Of a stretch of 22,121 nt of DNA, positions 14,749 to 22,121 are shown piece by piece. The notes beneath the pieces were generated by a model, which saw nothing but the letters and a program-made list of their open reading frames with translations, searched no databases and was not told where the DNA came from. Position numbers and translations under genes: made by a program. The number at the start of each line of letters is the position of its first letter. Position 1 is the stretch's first letter. The stretch spans positions 1 through 22,121 of the forward strand of contig JALULO010000247.1 in NCBI GenBank assembly GCA_027056215.1. The letters run 5' to 3'. The DNA is from Campylobacterales bacterium (GTDB taxonomy: Bacteria > Campylobacterota > Campylobacteria > Campylobacterales > QNZT01).

Positions 14749-17352
14749 TTAGAACAAGTTTGCGTTCTTGTCTATCCATTTTAGATATTCTATAATATCA
14801 TCTGTTTGAGCTTCACTCATACCTTGGTTAGGCATTCTGAGGTTAAAGTAGTTTGTCATAGATTTGATATAATCATTGTTATACATTTTTTCAGGATGCA
14901 TAATCCATTGTTTAACCCACTTCTCACCATTTTCATGTCGTCCAAGAACACCGACAAGATCTGGCCCTGAACTTACTTTACCGATAACGTGACAACCGTT
15001 ACAACCACCTTCTAGGTATGCTGCGTGACCACGTTGTTGTGCTGCACTCATAGGTGTCGCGATTTTTTTAACAAGTAAATCTTTTGCTCTGATTCCAACA
15101 TCTGCGGTTTTTACCATATATTGCCAAATCATATTTTCAAAAAGAATTGCTTTGTTTGTATCGCCAGCTTTAATGGCTTCATCAGATTTTTTCTTCTCTT
15201 CTGCGATTTTACCATACTGATCTAGTGCATCTGTCACTAGATTTTTTACTGTAGGATACTTATCATAATGGTTGTCTTTTAAGAATTTCACAACGCTTTG
15301 GATGACTGCATCTGTTGCTTTGTTTGTAGCAACTGTTTTGTCATACTCTGTTTTAAGTTGTTCTGGAGACATTTTTGCCATTTTGAGTTTTGCTGCAGCT
15401 GTATATTTTTTGCTTGGATCTTTAACCAACAAATATCCCATCATCTCAAGGTGTAGTGCTGAACAGAATTCTGTACAATAGTAAGGGAATACACCTTCTC
15501 TATCTGCTTTGAAAGTTAAAGCAACTGTTTTACCTGGTTCAAGAGATGCATGTACATTGTATTGATCTACAGTAAAGCCGTGTGTCTCATCTTCTGCACG
15601 TTCTAAGTTAGTCAAATAGAAAGTGACAGTATCACCTTTATTTACTGTAACATGTTCAGGATTGATATGAGATCTTACCATCGTTCCATAAACATAAACA
15701 TGATTGCCTTTTCTTACGATTTTCTCTTGTCCTGCAAGTGTTTTGCCTTCATGTATTTTGCCTGTAAAAGGATTGGTACCCATTTTATAACGTACATGTG
15801 TATGAAGCTTGGATGCTCTGATTGCAACTGCTTGATGTGGTTCACCTAAAGGAATAGGCATATCATAAAGTAATTGCATTTTTTTACCACGAATATCGAT
15901 TAATTGATGATTTTGTGGATGCAATGGTCCAATTTCATTAAATCTATCGATTGCTAGTTTGTTCAATGCGATGATATACTCGCCTTGAGGATCTTCTGTT
16001 TTTCCTTCCATACCACAAAGGTGACCGATGTTATAGTTAACGTTTTGTCTATCTTCTACTTTACAAGTGAGATAATCCCATTTGACAACTTGAGAATCAA
16101 CATATAAAGATGTATAGATTTCACCTTTATCTTTCCAATTTGGTCCAAACTGATTATGTAGTGGCCCGAGACCCAACTCTGCCTGACAATGCATCGCTTT
16201 TTTCATATCTAAGATAGGAATACCATAAGGATCTTTTCCTGCAAAATCTTTAGCTTTGATTAACTTTTGAATTTTATCCCAAGAGAAAACTGTCGCATGC
16301 GTATCTAGCTTACCGCAGACAACGATATATTTACCATCTGGAGAGACATCCACACCATGTGGAGATTTTGGTTCAGGAACCAAAAATAGTGCATTGTTTT
16401 TGACTGCAACATCGATTGGTATAACACGAGCACCATTGATGATTTTGACATTTTTATCATCTTTTGCTAATTCAGCCAACTTCTTCCAGTTGTATACATG
16501 CAAGAAATCTGTATCATTACGGCTACATCCCGCTTCAAAGGGAGGCATACCTTTTTCAATACCACCGGTATACATCTCTGAGTTAAAAGAGTTAGTAAAG
16601 CCCCATCCATAACATGCTTCTTTACCCGCATCGGATAGATCTTGCATATAAGGTGGCATTTCAATCGTAAAAGATTTTTTAGGAAGAATTCTTCCTTTCT
16701 CATGATCAAATTTCCAAACTGTTACACCGCCACGATAAGTCTCTTTGTACTCTTCAATCGGGTGATAGTTATTGTCAAATGGAGCACCGTATTGACAAGC
16801 TTCTAGGATATACTCTGAATTTGGTGTAAAAAATGCTCCACCATGATCAGATTTGAAAACTGGATTAACAACGATTTGTTTTGTAACAAAGTCGCTTAAG
16901 TCAATAACTGCAATTCTTGGATTGGCTTTGTCGTTGATAACGAGCCATTTACCATCATATTTACCATCTGTTTCTGAAATCGCTGGGTGGTGCGTATCAC
17001 CCCATGTGATTTTCTTTCCACGAATATTACCTTCTGCAAGTATTTTTTTGGTGTCATCATCATAACCCCAACCTTGCCAAGGCTCTGGTGTAAATACACC
17101 TATATATTTTAAAATTCTCATAGATGGAACACCATATACCATCATCTGTCCAGATTGACCACCTGAACTAAAAACGATATATTTATCTCGTCCACCACTA
17201 GGCGTATAAGTTTTAGCAGCGGCTAACAGATCAGTCTGAGAAAGACCTCTTTCTTTCATGATCTTGTCAAGCTCAGTTGCAGCGTTACTAAACGTTACAC
17301 CTACCATCGTGCCGATTGCAATCATCGACAGCTTTTTTACGATTGACTTCAT
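14749..17352 (-). CDS. nosZ: NosZ, clade II nitrous oxide reductase with C-terminal cytochrome c domain
   Basis: This 867-residue periplasmic enzyme reduces N2O to N2. A Sec signal (about 1-24, ending FSNA) replaces the Tat signal of clade I enzymes. The beta-propeller supplies the seven CuZ histidines: H121, H122 (GDTHH), H170 (SDHGG), H332 (PHGVD), H399 (GPLHNQ), H444 (NIGHLCG) and H506 (GEPHQA). The cupredoxin domain supplies CuA: H591 (ETHGF), C626, C630, H634 and M637 (CTEFCSALHLEM). A helical linker leads to a fused monohaem cytochrome c with C784-x2-C787-H788; M840 in LRMPNQ is the probable sixth ligand. All copper ligands are intact, so the enzyme should be active. AGGAGG (17360-17365) lies 7 nt before the ATG. 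The promoter carries an FNR-type box. It is the first gene of the nos cluster. Confidence 0.97.
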   Translation of the reverse strand: MKSIVKKLSMIAIGTMVGVTFSNAATELDKIMKERGLSQTDLLAAAKTYTPSGGRDKYIVFSSGGQSGQMMVYGVPSMRILKYIGVFTPEPWQGWGYDDDTKKILAEGNIRGKKITWGDTHHPAISETDGKYDGKWLVINDKANPRIAVIDLSDFVTKQIVVNPVFKSDHGGAFFTPNSEYILEACQYGAPFDNNYHPIEEYKETYRGGVTVWKFDHEKGRILPKKSFTIEMPPYMQDLSDAGKEACYGWGFTNSFNSEMYTGGIEKGMPPFEAGCSRNDTDFLHVYNWKKLAELAKDDKNVKIINGARVIPIDVAVKNNALFLVPEPKSPHGVDVSPDGKYIVVCGKLDTHATVFSWDKIQKLIKAKDFAGKDPYGIPILDMKKAMHCQAELGLGPLHNQFGPNWKDKGEIYTSLYVDSQVVKWDYLTCKVEDRQNVNYNIGHLCGMEGKTEDPQGEYIIALNKLAIDRFNEIGPLHPQNHQLIDIRGKKMQLLYDMPIPLGEPHQAVAIRASKLHTHVRYKMGTNPFTGKIHEGKTLAGQEKIVRKGNHVYVYGTMVRSHINPEHVTVNKGDTVTFYLTNLERAEDETHGFTVDQYNVHASLEPGKTVALTFKADREGVFPYYCTEFCSALHLEMMGYLLVKDPSKKYTAAAKLKMAKMSPEQLKTEYDKTVATNKATDAVIQSVVKFLKDNHYDKYPTVKNLVTDALDQYGKIAEEKKKSDEAIKAGDTNKAILFENMIWQYMVKTADVGIRAKDLLVKKIATPMSAAQQRGHAAYLEGGCNGCHVIGKVSSGPDLVGVLGRHENGEKWVKQWIMHPEKMYNNDYIKSMTNYFNLRMPNQGMSEAQTDDIIEYLKWIDKNANLF

Positions 17353-17390
17353 CGTAATACCTCCTTTATAAAATTTCTACTACGGTGCGT

Positions 17391-17396
17391 ATTATA
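17391..17396 (-). promoter_or_regulatory. nosZ promoter -10 element
   Basis: Perfect TATAAT on the minus strand, predicting a start near 17384 and a 32-nt leader ending in AGGAGG before the nosZ ATG. There is no -35 hexamer; the FNR-type box covers that position, as in class II activated promoters. Confidence 0.7.
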
Positions 17397-17418
17397 CAAT
17401 TATTAAGAGTGATTATTT

Positions 17419-17432
17419 TTGATATAAGTCAA
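17419..17432 (-). promoter_or_regulatory. FNR/CRP-family activator box at -41.5 of nosZ
   Basis: Reads TTGAC-TTAT-ATCAA on the minus strand, one mismatch from the FNR consensus TTGAT-N4-ATCAA. Its centre (17425.5) is exactly 41.5 bases before the start predicted from the TATAAT at 17391-17396, the canonical class II activation distance. The actual regulator could be an FNR-like, NssR-like or other Crp/Fnr-family protein encoded elsewhere. Confidence 0.65.
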
Positions 17433-17470
17433 GTCATTAATTTAAATTGTTTTTTTAATGGTTCTATTAT

Positions 17471-17500
17471 TTGACCTTTTAACGGAACCTATACTATAAT
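17471..17500 (+). promoter_or_regulatory. tgt promoter, housekeeping type
   Basis: TTGACC (17471-17476), an 18-nt spacer and a perfect TATAAT (17495-17500). Transcription would start near 17507, giving a leader of under 20 nt that contains AGGAG (17515-17519) before the ATG at 17525. A clear sigma-70-type promoter, divergent from that of nosZ. Confidence 0.7.
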
Positions 17501-17524
17501 TTTACAAATCTTACAGGAGTGTAA

Positions 17525-18643
17525 ATGGAGTTTCAAATAGACCAAATCGACGGTGATGCAAGAGCGTGTACAATTTCTACTGCACATAGTACGATACAAA
17601 CACCGGTTTTTATGCCTGTAGGTACTGTTGGCACAGTAAAAGCGTTGGATAGTTATGACATGAGTGAGATTTTACAGACAAAGATCATACTTGCTAATAC
17701 GTATCATCTTTATCTTCGTCCAGGTGATGAGAAGGTTAAACATTTTGGTTCTTTACATGAATTTGCAAATTATCCTTATAGTTTTTTAACCGATAGTGGT
17801 GGATTTCAGGCATTTTCACTTTCCAATATATCTAAACCCGATGAGAATGGTATACATTTTAAAAGCCATATAGATGGTTCTTCTCACTATTTTACGCCAC
17901 AAAAAGTGCTCGACATTCAGTATAACCTTGGTAGTGATATCATGATGATTCTCGATGATCTCATCGCCCTTCCTGCTGAAAAGGAGCGTATCAAGCTTTC
18001 GATAGAAAGAACAACAAACTGGGCAAAAGCTTCGATCGAATATCACAGGCAAAAACAACAAGAGGGTATCGGAGTAAATCAAAATATCTTTGCGATTGTA
18101 CAAGGTGGTATAGATAAAGCGTTTAGAAAACTTTCAGCTACACAGTTAACGCAGATGGATTTTGATGGATTTGCGATAGGTGGTTTGAGTGTTGGTGAAG
18201 CCAATAAAGACATGTACGATACAGTTGAATATACAGTACCGTTCTTACCTAAAAATAAACCTCGTTATCTTATGGGCGTAGGAACACCAGAGGATTTGAT
18301 TGAAAATATCCAAAGAGGTGTAGACATGTTTGACTGTGTTATGCCGACAAGAAATGCCAGAAACGGAACACTTTTCACATCTTTTGGTAAGATAAATATC
18401 AAAGGTGCAAAACACATTTTGAGTGATGAACCGATTGATAGTGCTTGTTCATGCCATACATGTAAAAATTACTCCAGAGGCTATTTGAACCATCTTTTCA
18501 AAGCAAAAGAGCTAACTTACTTTAGACTTGCTTCTTTGCATAATCTTCACTATTATCTGACACTTATGAGAGAGGTTAGAGAAGCGATACTTGCAGGAAA
18601 GTTTCAGGAGTACAAGAAGGAGTTTTATCGTAAAAGGAGTTAG
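17525..18643 (+). CDS. tgt: Queuine tRNA-ribosyltransferase
   Basis: This 372-residue cytoplasmic enzyme exchanges guanine 34 for preQ1 in tRNAs with GUN anticodons, a step of queuosine synthesis. Family features are all present: D90 in LTDSGGFQAFSL, the nucleophile D270 in MFDCVMPTRNARNG, the substrate-binding GGLSVGE (219-225), and the zinc ligands C308, C310, C313 and H339 (CSCHTC ... LHNLH). Length is normal for bacterial Tgt. It has its own promoter and does not seem linked in function to the nos genes; the divergent placement is probably incidental. Confidence 0.97.
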   Translation: MEFQIDQIDGDARACTISTAHSTIQTPVFMPVGTVGTVKALDSYDMSEILQTKIILANTYHLYLRPGDEKVKHFGSLHEFANYPYSFLTDSGGFQAFSLSNISKPDENGIHFKSHIDGSSHYFTPQKVLDIQYNLGSDIMMILDDLIALPAEKERIKLSIERTTNWAKASIEYHRQKQQEGIGVNQNIFAIVQGGIDKAFRKLSATQLTQMDFDGFAIGGLSVGEANKDMYDTVEYTVPFLPKNKPRYLMGVGTPEDLIENIQRGVDMFDCVMPTRNARNGTLFTSFGKINIKGAKHILSDEPIDSACSCHTCKNYSRGYLNHLFKAKELTYFRLASLHNLHYYLTLMREVREAILAGKFQEYKKEFYRKRS

Positions 18644-18678
18644 TAAAAGCATACGCTATCAAAAATTTATCTGAACTC

Positions 18679-18687
18679 TGATACAAT
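18679..18687 (+). promoter_or_regulatory. Probable promoter of the two-component operon
   Basis: TGA followed by TACAAT (18682-18687) is an extended -10 element, about 50 nt before the ATG at 18737. TTAA tetranucleotides at 18698, 18708 and 18717, spaced 10 and 9 bases, lie over and after the predicted start near 18694 and might be an operator. Confidence 0.45.
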
Positions 18688-18736
18688 TATATAAATTTTA
18701 AGAAAAGTTAAACTATTTAAATATAGTGGGTTTGAA

Positions 18737-19405
18737 ATGTATCATAATTTAAAAGATAAAACCATTTTGTATATAGAAGACGATGCAGTTGTATTAAAAA
18801 ATATTTCAAAGCTTCTTCAAAACTATTTTGCACATATACATACTGCTGTAGATGGTGAAGATGGTTATAAAAAATTTCTTGAATATAAAGTTGATTTGTT
18901 ACTTGTTGATATAGAGTTGCCAAAATTAAATGGTATCAATCTGATTAAAAAGATACGTAAGTTAAATAGTACTATTCCTATTGTTGTGATTTCCGCGTAT
19001 ACCAAAACAGACTATCTCCTTGAATCTGTTGAACTAGGACTTGATAAATATATCGTCAAACCATTTACCTCCAGAAAGCTTCATGAATTACTCAGTAAAC
19101 TTGATGAAAGTTTTATGCATAGCAATAGTATAAGATTGAGTAAAGATTGTATTGTTGATAAAGCACAAGGAATAATCACAACACGTGATCAAAGTTATTC
19201 TTTGACTGTAAAAGAGTTAGAGTTTGTAGAGATACTTGCATCTAAAGGAAATGTTACTTATGATGATATTGATCTGATATGGAAGGATCAACCTCCAACA
19301 TCATATGCGATTCGTTCTTTTATAAAAACGCTTAGAAAAAAGATGCCTGAAAATCTGTTAAAAAATAAACAGAGCTTAGGGTACTACATAGAAAAACAGC
19401 AGTGA
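18737..19405 (+). CDS. OmpR-family response regulator
   Basis: This 222-residue regulator has a receiver domain (about 1-122) with acidic pocket E14, D15, D16, phospho-acceptor D58 (LLVDIELP), S86 and K108 (VKPF). A winged-helix DNA-binding domain follows (about 130-220): LTVKELEFVEILASKGN, then SYAIRSFIKTLRKKMP as the recognition region and LGYYIEK as the wing. It ends by overlapping the kinase start by 4 bases (GTGA), so the two proteins are coupled partners. Epsilonproteobacteria have many such pairs; the target genes are unknown. The nearest candidates are the small HTH gene and the NosL-family gene just downstream. Confidence 0.93.
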   Translation: MYHNLKDKTILYIEDDAVVLKNISKLLQNYFAHIHTAVDGEDGYKKFLEYKVDLLLVDIELPKLNGINLIKKIRKLNSTIPIVVISAYTKTDYLLESVELGLDKYIVKPFTSRKLHELLSKLDESFMHSNSIRLSKDCIVDKAQGIITTRDQSYSLTVKELEFVEILASKGNVTYDDIDLIWKDQPPTSYAIRSFIKTLRKKMPENLLKNKQSLGYYIEKQQ

Positions 19406-21132
19406 AACCGAAAGTATCTCAAAAAAAAATCACACTACTCATAGTGCTTTTCCCACTGGCTGTACTTTCCATCTATGGGCTGATGTCTTATATCTTTATT
19501 TCGTATATGCAGGAAAATGATATCTCAAAAGAGGTGCGAAAATATGAGAATAATTTAGTTGAAAATCAAAAAAATATTTTAAAAGAGAAGACAAAAACAT
19601 TTATAGCTTATATTAACTATTTTGATAAAAAAATCAATGATCAAATGACATCAGATTTAAAACATTTTGTTGAATCAAGTGCACAAATAGCACAAAACGT
19701 TTATCGTACAAATAGAAATAAAAGTACTATTGTTGCAGCATTGAGAAATGTTGGTTTTGGAAATCGAAAAGATAATATATTTATCATGAATACCAGTGGA
19801 TATGTTTATCAGCATTTTGATAAGTCACTTGTGCATAAAAATATACTTCATGTCAAGGATATGTATGGCATAGAGTTTGTCAAAGATTTTAATCGTATTA
19901 TTAGATATGAGGGAGGAGGTTTTGTTGGCTATAGTTGGTATAAACCAAATCTTAGTAGGGATGTGATGTATGATAAACTTTCTTATATTAAAAAGATTGG
20001 ACATAGTAATCTATACATAGGTGCAGGATTTTATCTTGATGAGATATACAGTAAGGCAAAAGCGGATATCTTAAAATATTTTCAAGACAATGCACGTTTT
20101 GAAAATGGGTTCTTCTTTTTATTGGATAAACACAAAAATATACTCTTTTGTCCGGAAGATAAAGTTTCTTCATCCTTAAAAGAGTATGCGCAAGATGGTT
20201 TTTCTATAAATGAAGGTAGGATTTACTATAGTCAGTTTTATGAAAAATATGGTTGGTACATCGTAGGTGTGAAAGACCTTGATCAGAGCAATGTCTTACT
20301 ATCCCAAAAGCGACCAAAAAGTAAAAATCTACATAGTGTTAAAAAAGATTTGATGCTTCTTGGTATCGCCTTAATCGCATCTATGCTGTTATCTTTATAT
20401 CTTTCTTATATCATATATAAACAGTTTAGAAGTTATGAAGAACAGATCAATGATAGCCATGACAAGATGATGTTTCGTACAAAACAGGCTTTGATCGGAG
20501 AGCTTTTTAGTATGATTGCACATCAGTGGAGACAACCAATCAATAAGATAGCATCTATAGTAGCACTGATAAGAGCAGAATTACATAATGATAAAATAGA
20601 CAAAAAAGAGCTCGATAAAAGTTATGAAGAGATTGAAGAGAGTATAGAGTACATGAGCGATACCATCGAAGATTTTCGTACTTTTTATAAACCTACTACA
20701 GTGCTTAAAGTTGTCAATCTTAAAGAACTTATCAATAGATCTGTTACCTTTTTAAATAATGCATTACAAAAGAAACAAGTTCAGGTAGTACAAAAACTTG
20801 CAGAAGATATCGAGATTAAACTTTATCGTAATGAATTTTTACAAGTTATGCTCAATCTCATCAAAAATGCAATCGATGCAACAGACATAGCGGGTGTTAT
20901 TACACTAAGACTTTATCGTCATGGAAGACGCATTATCATATCTGTTGAAAATAGTGGAGAACCTATCTCAGAAGAGGTTATGAGAAAAATTTTTCAGCCA
21001 TATTTTACAACTAAAAAAGATTCTATGGGATTAGGCTTGTATATGACAAAAATCATCGTTGAAAAGCATATGAAAGGTGAAATATTGATAGAAAGACTAC
21101 AAGAAGGCACTAAATTTTTAATCATCTTATGA
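19402..21132 (+). CDS. Membrane sensor histidine kinase with periplasmic Cache sensor
   Basis: This 576-residue kinase starts at a GTG that overlaps the regulator stop. TM1 is at about 11-34 and TM2 at about 316-338. The periplasmic part (about 40-310) holds a Cache-type sensor, with IFIMNTSGYVYQHFDKSL, the EGGGFVGYSWYKP turn and LYIGAGFYLDEI of an sCache_2 unit, then a second similar half (FFFLLDKHKNILFCPEDK to YGWYIVGVKD), which suggests a dCache or tandem form. The dimerisation and phospho-acceptor helix has H374 in IAHQWRQP, the usual epsilonproteobacterial form. The ATP domain has the N-box NLIKNAIDA (N485, N489) and a G2 box MGLGLYM. The G1 box reads VENSGEPI instead of D-N-x-G-G-I, so adenine recognition is by a Glu or is altered. 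Cache domains bind small organic ligands; the signal is unknown. Confidence 0.92.
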   Translation: MKPKVSQKKITLLIVLFPLAVLSIYGLMSYIFISYMQENDISKEVRKYENNLVENQKNILKEKTKTFIAYINYFDKKINDQMTSDLKHFVESSAQIAQNVYRTNRNKSTIVAALRNVGFGNRKDNIFIMNTSGYVYQHFDKSLVHKNILHVKDMYGIEFVKDFNRIIRYEGGGFVGYSWYKPNLSRDVMYDKLSYIKKIGHSNLYIGAGFYLDEIYSKAKADILKYFQDNARFENGFFFLLDKHKNILFCPEDKVSSSLKEYAQDGFSINEGRIYYSQFYEKYGWYIVGVKDLDQSNVLLSQKRPKSKNLHSVKKDLMLLGIALIASMLLSLYLSYIIYKQFRSYEEQINDSHDKMMFRTKQALIGELFSMIAHQWRQPINKIASIVALIRAELHNDKIDKKELDKSYEEIEESIEYMSDTIEDFRTFYKPTTVLKVVNLKELINRSVTFLNNALQKKQVQVVQKLAEDIEIKLYRNEFLQVMLNLIKNAIDATDIAGVITLRLYRHGRRIIISVENSGEPISEEVMRKIFQPYFTTKKDSMGLGLYMTKIIVEKHMKGEILIERLQEGTKFLIIL

Positions 21133-21194
21133 TTTGATTATATAGCAAAATAATTAAAATAGTTTAAAAATAACACAACTTCGACACATCTTAT

Positions 21195-21203
21195 TGTTAC
21201 AAT
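21195..21203 (+). promoter_or_regulatory. Probable promoter of the small HTH gene
   Basis: TGT-TACAAT (TACAAT at 21198-21203) is an extended -10 element, predicting a start near 21210. The leader then holds AAAGGGG (21220-21226) before the ATG at 21232. TTAA-N6-TTAA at 21154-21167 lies roughly 43-56 bases upstream of the start. Confidence 0.5.
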
Positions 21204-21231
21204 TTCTTTATCAACAATTAAAGGGGTTCCA

Positions 21232-21444
21232 ATGGGTGATTTAAGAAAAGTTTCTGGCAAAGAGATAGCTTGTGCAATAGGTAAAACACCTCCTGCAATC
21301 ACATACATGAAAAAGCAAAATTACATAGAGTTTCTTTTTATAAAACTTGGATATCTTTGTAATCGACTTGATTTAGATGAAGATGATTTAGTTGCGATGT
21401 ATAAACTTAAACGCATTAGGTTAAAAACAATAGCACAAGGGTAA
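21232..21444 (+). CDS. Small putative helix-turn-helix protein, unknown function
   Basis: This 70-residue protein has a good ribosome binding site (AAAGGGG, 5 nt before the ATG) and a hairpin just behind its stop, so it is a real single-gene unit. Residues 8-28 (SGKEIACAIGKTPPAITYMKK) read like a Cro/repressor-type helix-turn-helix: helix KEIACAIG, turn, then recognition helix PAITYMKK. The rest is helical, with an acidic patch DLDEDDL (52-58) and a basic tail KLKRIRLK. It could be a small DNA-binding regulator, chromosomal or phage-derived. I do not recognise a named family. No prophage genes are nearby. Confidence 0.72.
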   Translation: MGDLRKVSGKEIACAIGKTPPAITYMKKQNYIEFLFIKLGYLCNRLDLDEDDLVAMYKLKRIRLKTIAQG

Positions 21445-21447
21445 AAG

Positions 21448-21480
21448 TAAGATGATCCTTTGAGAAAAAGGATCATCTTA
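21448..21480. terminator. Long inverted repeat behind the small HTH gene, likely terminator
   Basis: A perfect 14-bp stem (TAAGATGATCCTTT at 21448-21461 and its complement at 21467-21480) with a 5-nt loop GAGAA, beginning 4 nt after the stop codon. The run of Ts after the right arm is short, so termination may be partial or rely on the U-rich end of the stem. Confidence 0.6.
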
Positions 21481-21535
21481 GAAAAAATCTTCATAACTTA
21501 AAATTCTAATTAACATTAACTTAACAAATATATTG

Positions 21536-21541
21536 TAGAAT
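21536..21541 (+). promoter_or_regulatory. Possible promoter of the third NosL-family gene
   Basis: TAGAAT (21536-21541) about 31 nt before the ATG at 21573. Three TTAAC units at 21510, 21516 and 21521 sit just upstream, near the -35 position. Weak match in AT-rich DNA. Confidence 0.35.
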
Positions 21542-21572
21542 TTTCTTATATTTTTCAAAATAAGGATAATTC

Positions 21573-22121
21573 ATGAAATTTAAATTTTTTTTAATAGCAT
21601 TACTCGCTGTTGTGTTATATTCAACAAGCTCTTTTGCTGATACGTCTGTAAAACCTATGATGAAGCATAAAATGTTTCAAACGGTCGCAATGGATAAAGC
21701 TTCAATCTTGCAAAAAGGCGATGCCAAAATGTTTTGCCCACAGTGTGGGATGACACTTCCTATGTTTTATAAAACCAATCATGTCGCAGTTGTTAATGGT
21801 AACATAAAACAGTATTGTTCCATTCATTGTCTTGTTGAAGATAAAGAGAAGGGGAGTGATCTTAAAGATATTAAAGTGGTAGATATCCAAACACTTAAAT
21901 TTATCCCAGTTGCAAAAGCATTTTATGTTGTTGGCAGTGATGTTAAAGGTACGATGAGCATGACAAGTAAGTATGCTTTTGGTACTAAAGAGGATGCTGA
22001 AGCATTTGCTAAAAAACACGGTGGAAAAGTGATGGATTTTAAAGCCGCTTATGCGGAAGCAAAAAAAGATTTTTCAAAAGACAGTGCGATGATTTCCAAA
22101 AAACAGGCGATGATGGCAAAA
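21573..22121 (+). CDS. NosL-family protein with CPxCGM metal site (3' end cut off)
   Basis: The frame runs open for 183 codons from the ATG at 21573 to the window edge, so the gene continues beyond it. AAGGA (21562-21566) precedes the start. The product has a Sec signal (about 1-22, YSTSSFA). The metal motif is MFCPQCGM (C55, C58, M60), followed by H70, NGNIKQYCS and CSIHC (C82, C86), then the NosL-like core FYVVGSDVKG (117-126) and AFAKKHGGKVMDF (144-156). This matches NosL-type copper proteins but without a lipobox. A Lys/Met/Ala-rich tail begins at about residue 163. It is a third NosL-family member in the window, 4.2 kb from nosZ and just after a two-component system, so a role in periplasmic copper handling outside the nos operon is possible (inference). 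Confidence 0.78.
   Translation, partial: MKFKFFLIALLAVVLYSTSSFADTSVKPMMKHKMFQTVAMDKASILQKGDAKMFCPQCGMTLPMFYKTNHVAVVNGNIKQYCSIHCLVEDKEKGSDLKDIKVVDIQTLKFIPVAKAFYVVGSDVKGTMSMTSKYAFGTKEDAEAFAKKHGGKVMDFKAAYAEAKKDFSKDSAMISKKQAMMAK

Noticed and set aside
15272..17065. Several plus-strand frames inside nosZ
   Set aside because: All oppose a highly conserved enzyme gene, lack ribosome binding sites, and their low-complexity translations reflect the sense codons.
21702..22019. Minus-strand 105-codon frame at the window end
   Set aside because: It lies fully antisense to the NosL-family gene, which has a signal peptide, ribosome binding site and metal motif; the minus frame has none of these.
1..22121. 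CRISPR arrays, insertion sequences, tRNA or rRNA genes
   Set aside because: No regularly spaced repeats, no transposase-like frames or terminal repeats, and no recognisable tRNA or rRNA sequence on reading both strands.

Overview
The window looks like chromosomal DNA of a Campylobacterota (epsilonproteobacterial) chemolithotroph or denitrifier of the Sulfurimonas / Sulfuricurvum / Sulfurospirillum kind; the genus is inference. The evidence is the AT-rich base composition, the epsilon-type nitrous oxide reductase (nos) cluster with nosB, nosG, nosC1, nosC2 and nosH, a NosZ carrying a C-terminal cytochrome c domain and a Sec signal, an OprD-like porin of the epsilonproteobacterial type, and a histidine kinase with the H-box form AHQWRQP.

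Layout. (1) 1-2916, plus strand: the end of a three-gene ABC importer of the ferric-iron (Fbp/Afu) architecture: periplasmic binding protein (cut by the window edge), fused two-module permease and a short ATPase, closed by an intrinsic terminator. (2) 2963-6406, minus strand: an outer-membrane porin followed by a chemoreceptor with a C-terminal zinc-binding (CZB) domain, probably one operon. (3) 6639-6791, plus strand: a 50-residue secreted, cysteine-rich, acidic peptide gene with its own ribosome binding site and terminator; it is easily missed. (4) 6825-17352, minus strand: the nos cluster, in transcription order nosZ, nosB, nosD, nosG, nosC1, nosC2, nosH, nosF, nosL, nosY, a cysteine-free nosL-like gene, and an Aer/CetB-like PAS protein gene. 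(5) 17525-18643, plus strand: tgt, divergent from nosZ. (6) 18737-21132: an OmpR-type response regulator and a Cache-domain histidine kinase, overlapping by 4 bases. (7) 21232-21444: a small putative helix-turn-helix protein with a strong hairpin behind it. (8) 21573 to the window end: a third NosL-family protein, cut by the edge, with a CPxCGM metal motif.

How the parts work together. In the established model for clade II nos systems, NosG and NosH (NapG/NapH relatives) take electrons from menaquinol and pass them through the monohaem cytochromes NosC1 and NosC2 to the fused cytochrome domain of NosZ, which reduces N2O to N2. NosD, NosF, NosY and NosL mature or supply the copper-sulfur centre. 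The nosZ promoter has an FNR/CRP-type box exactly 41.5 bases upstream of the start predicted from a perfect TATAAT, which fits anaerobic or nitrosative activation. A 16-bp hairpin with a GCAA loop behind nosZ, plus an extended -10 element before nosB, suggests that nosZ and the accessory genes are expressed at different levels.

Points most worth a second look: the cysteine-rich mini-protein, the three divergent NosL-family proteins (one with no cysteine at all, one beside a two-component system), the energy-taxis PAS protein at the tail of the nos operon, and the porin/CZB-chemoreceptor pair. I see no CRISPR array, insertion sequence, tRNA or rRNA. No stretch of more than 300 bases lacks a gene.
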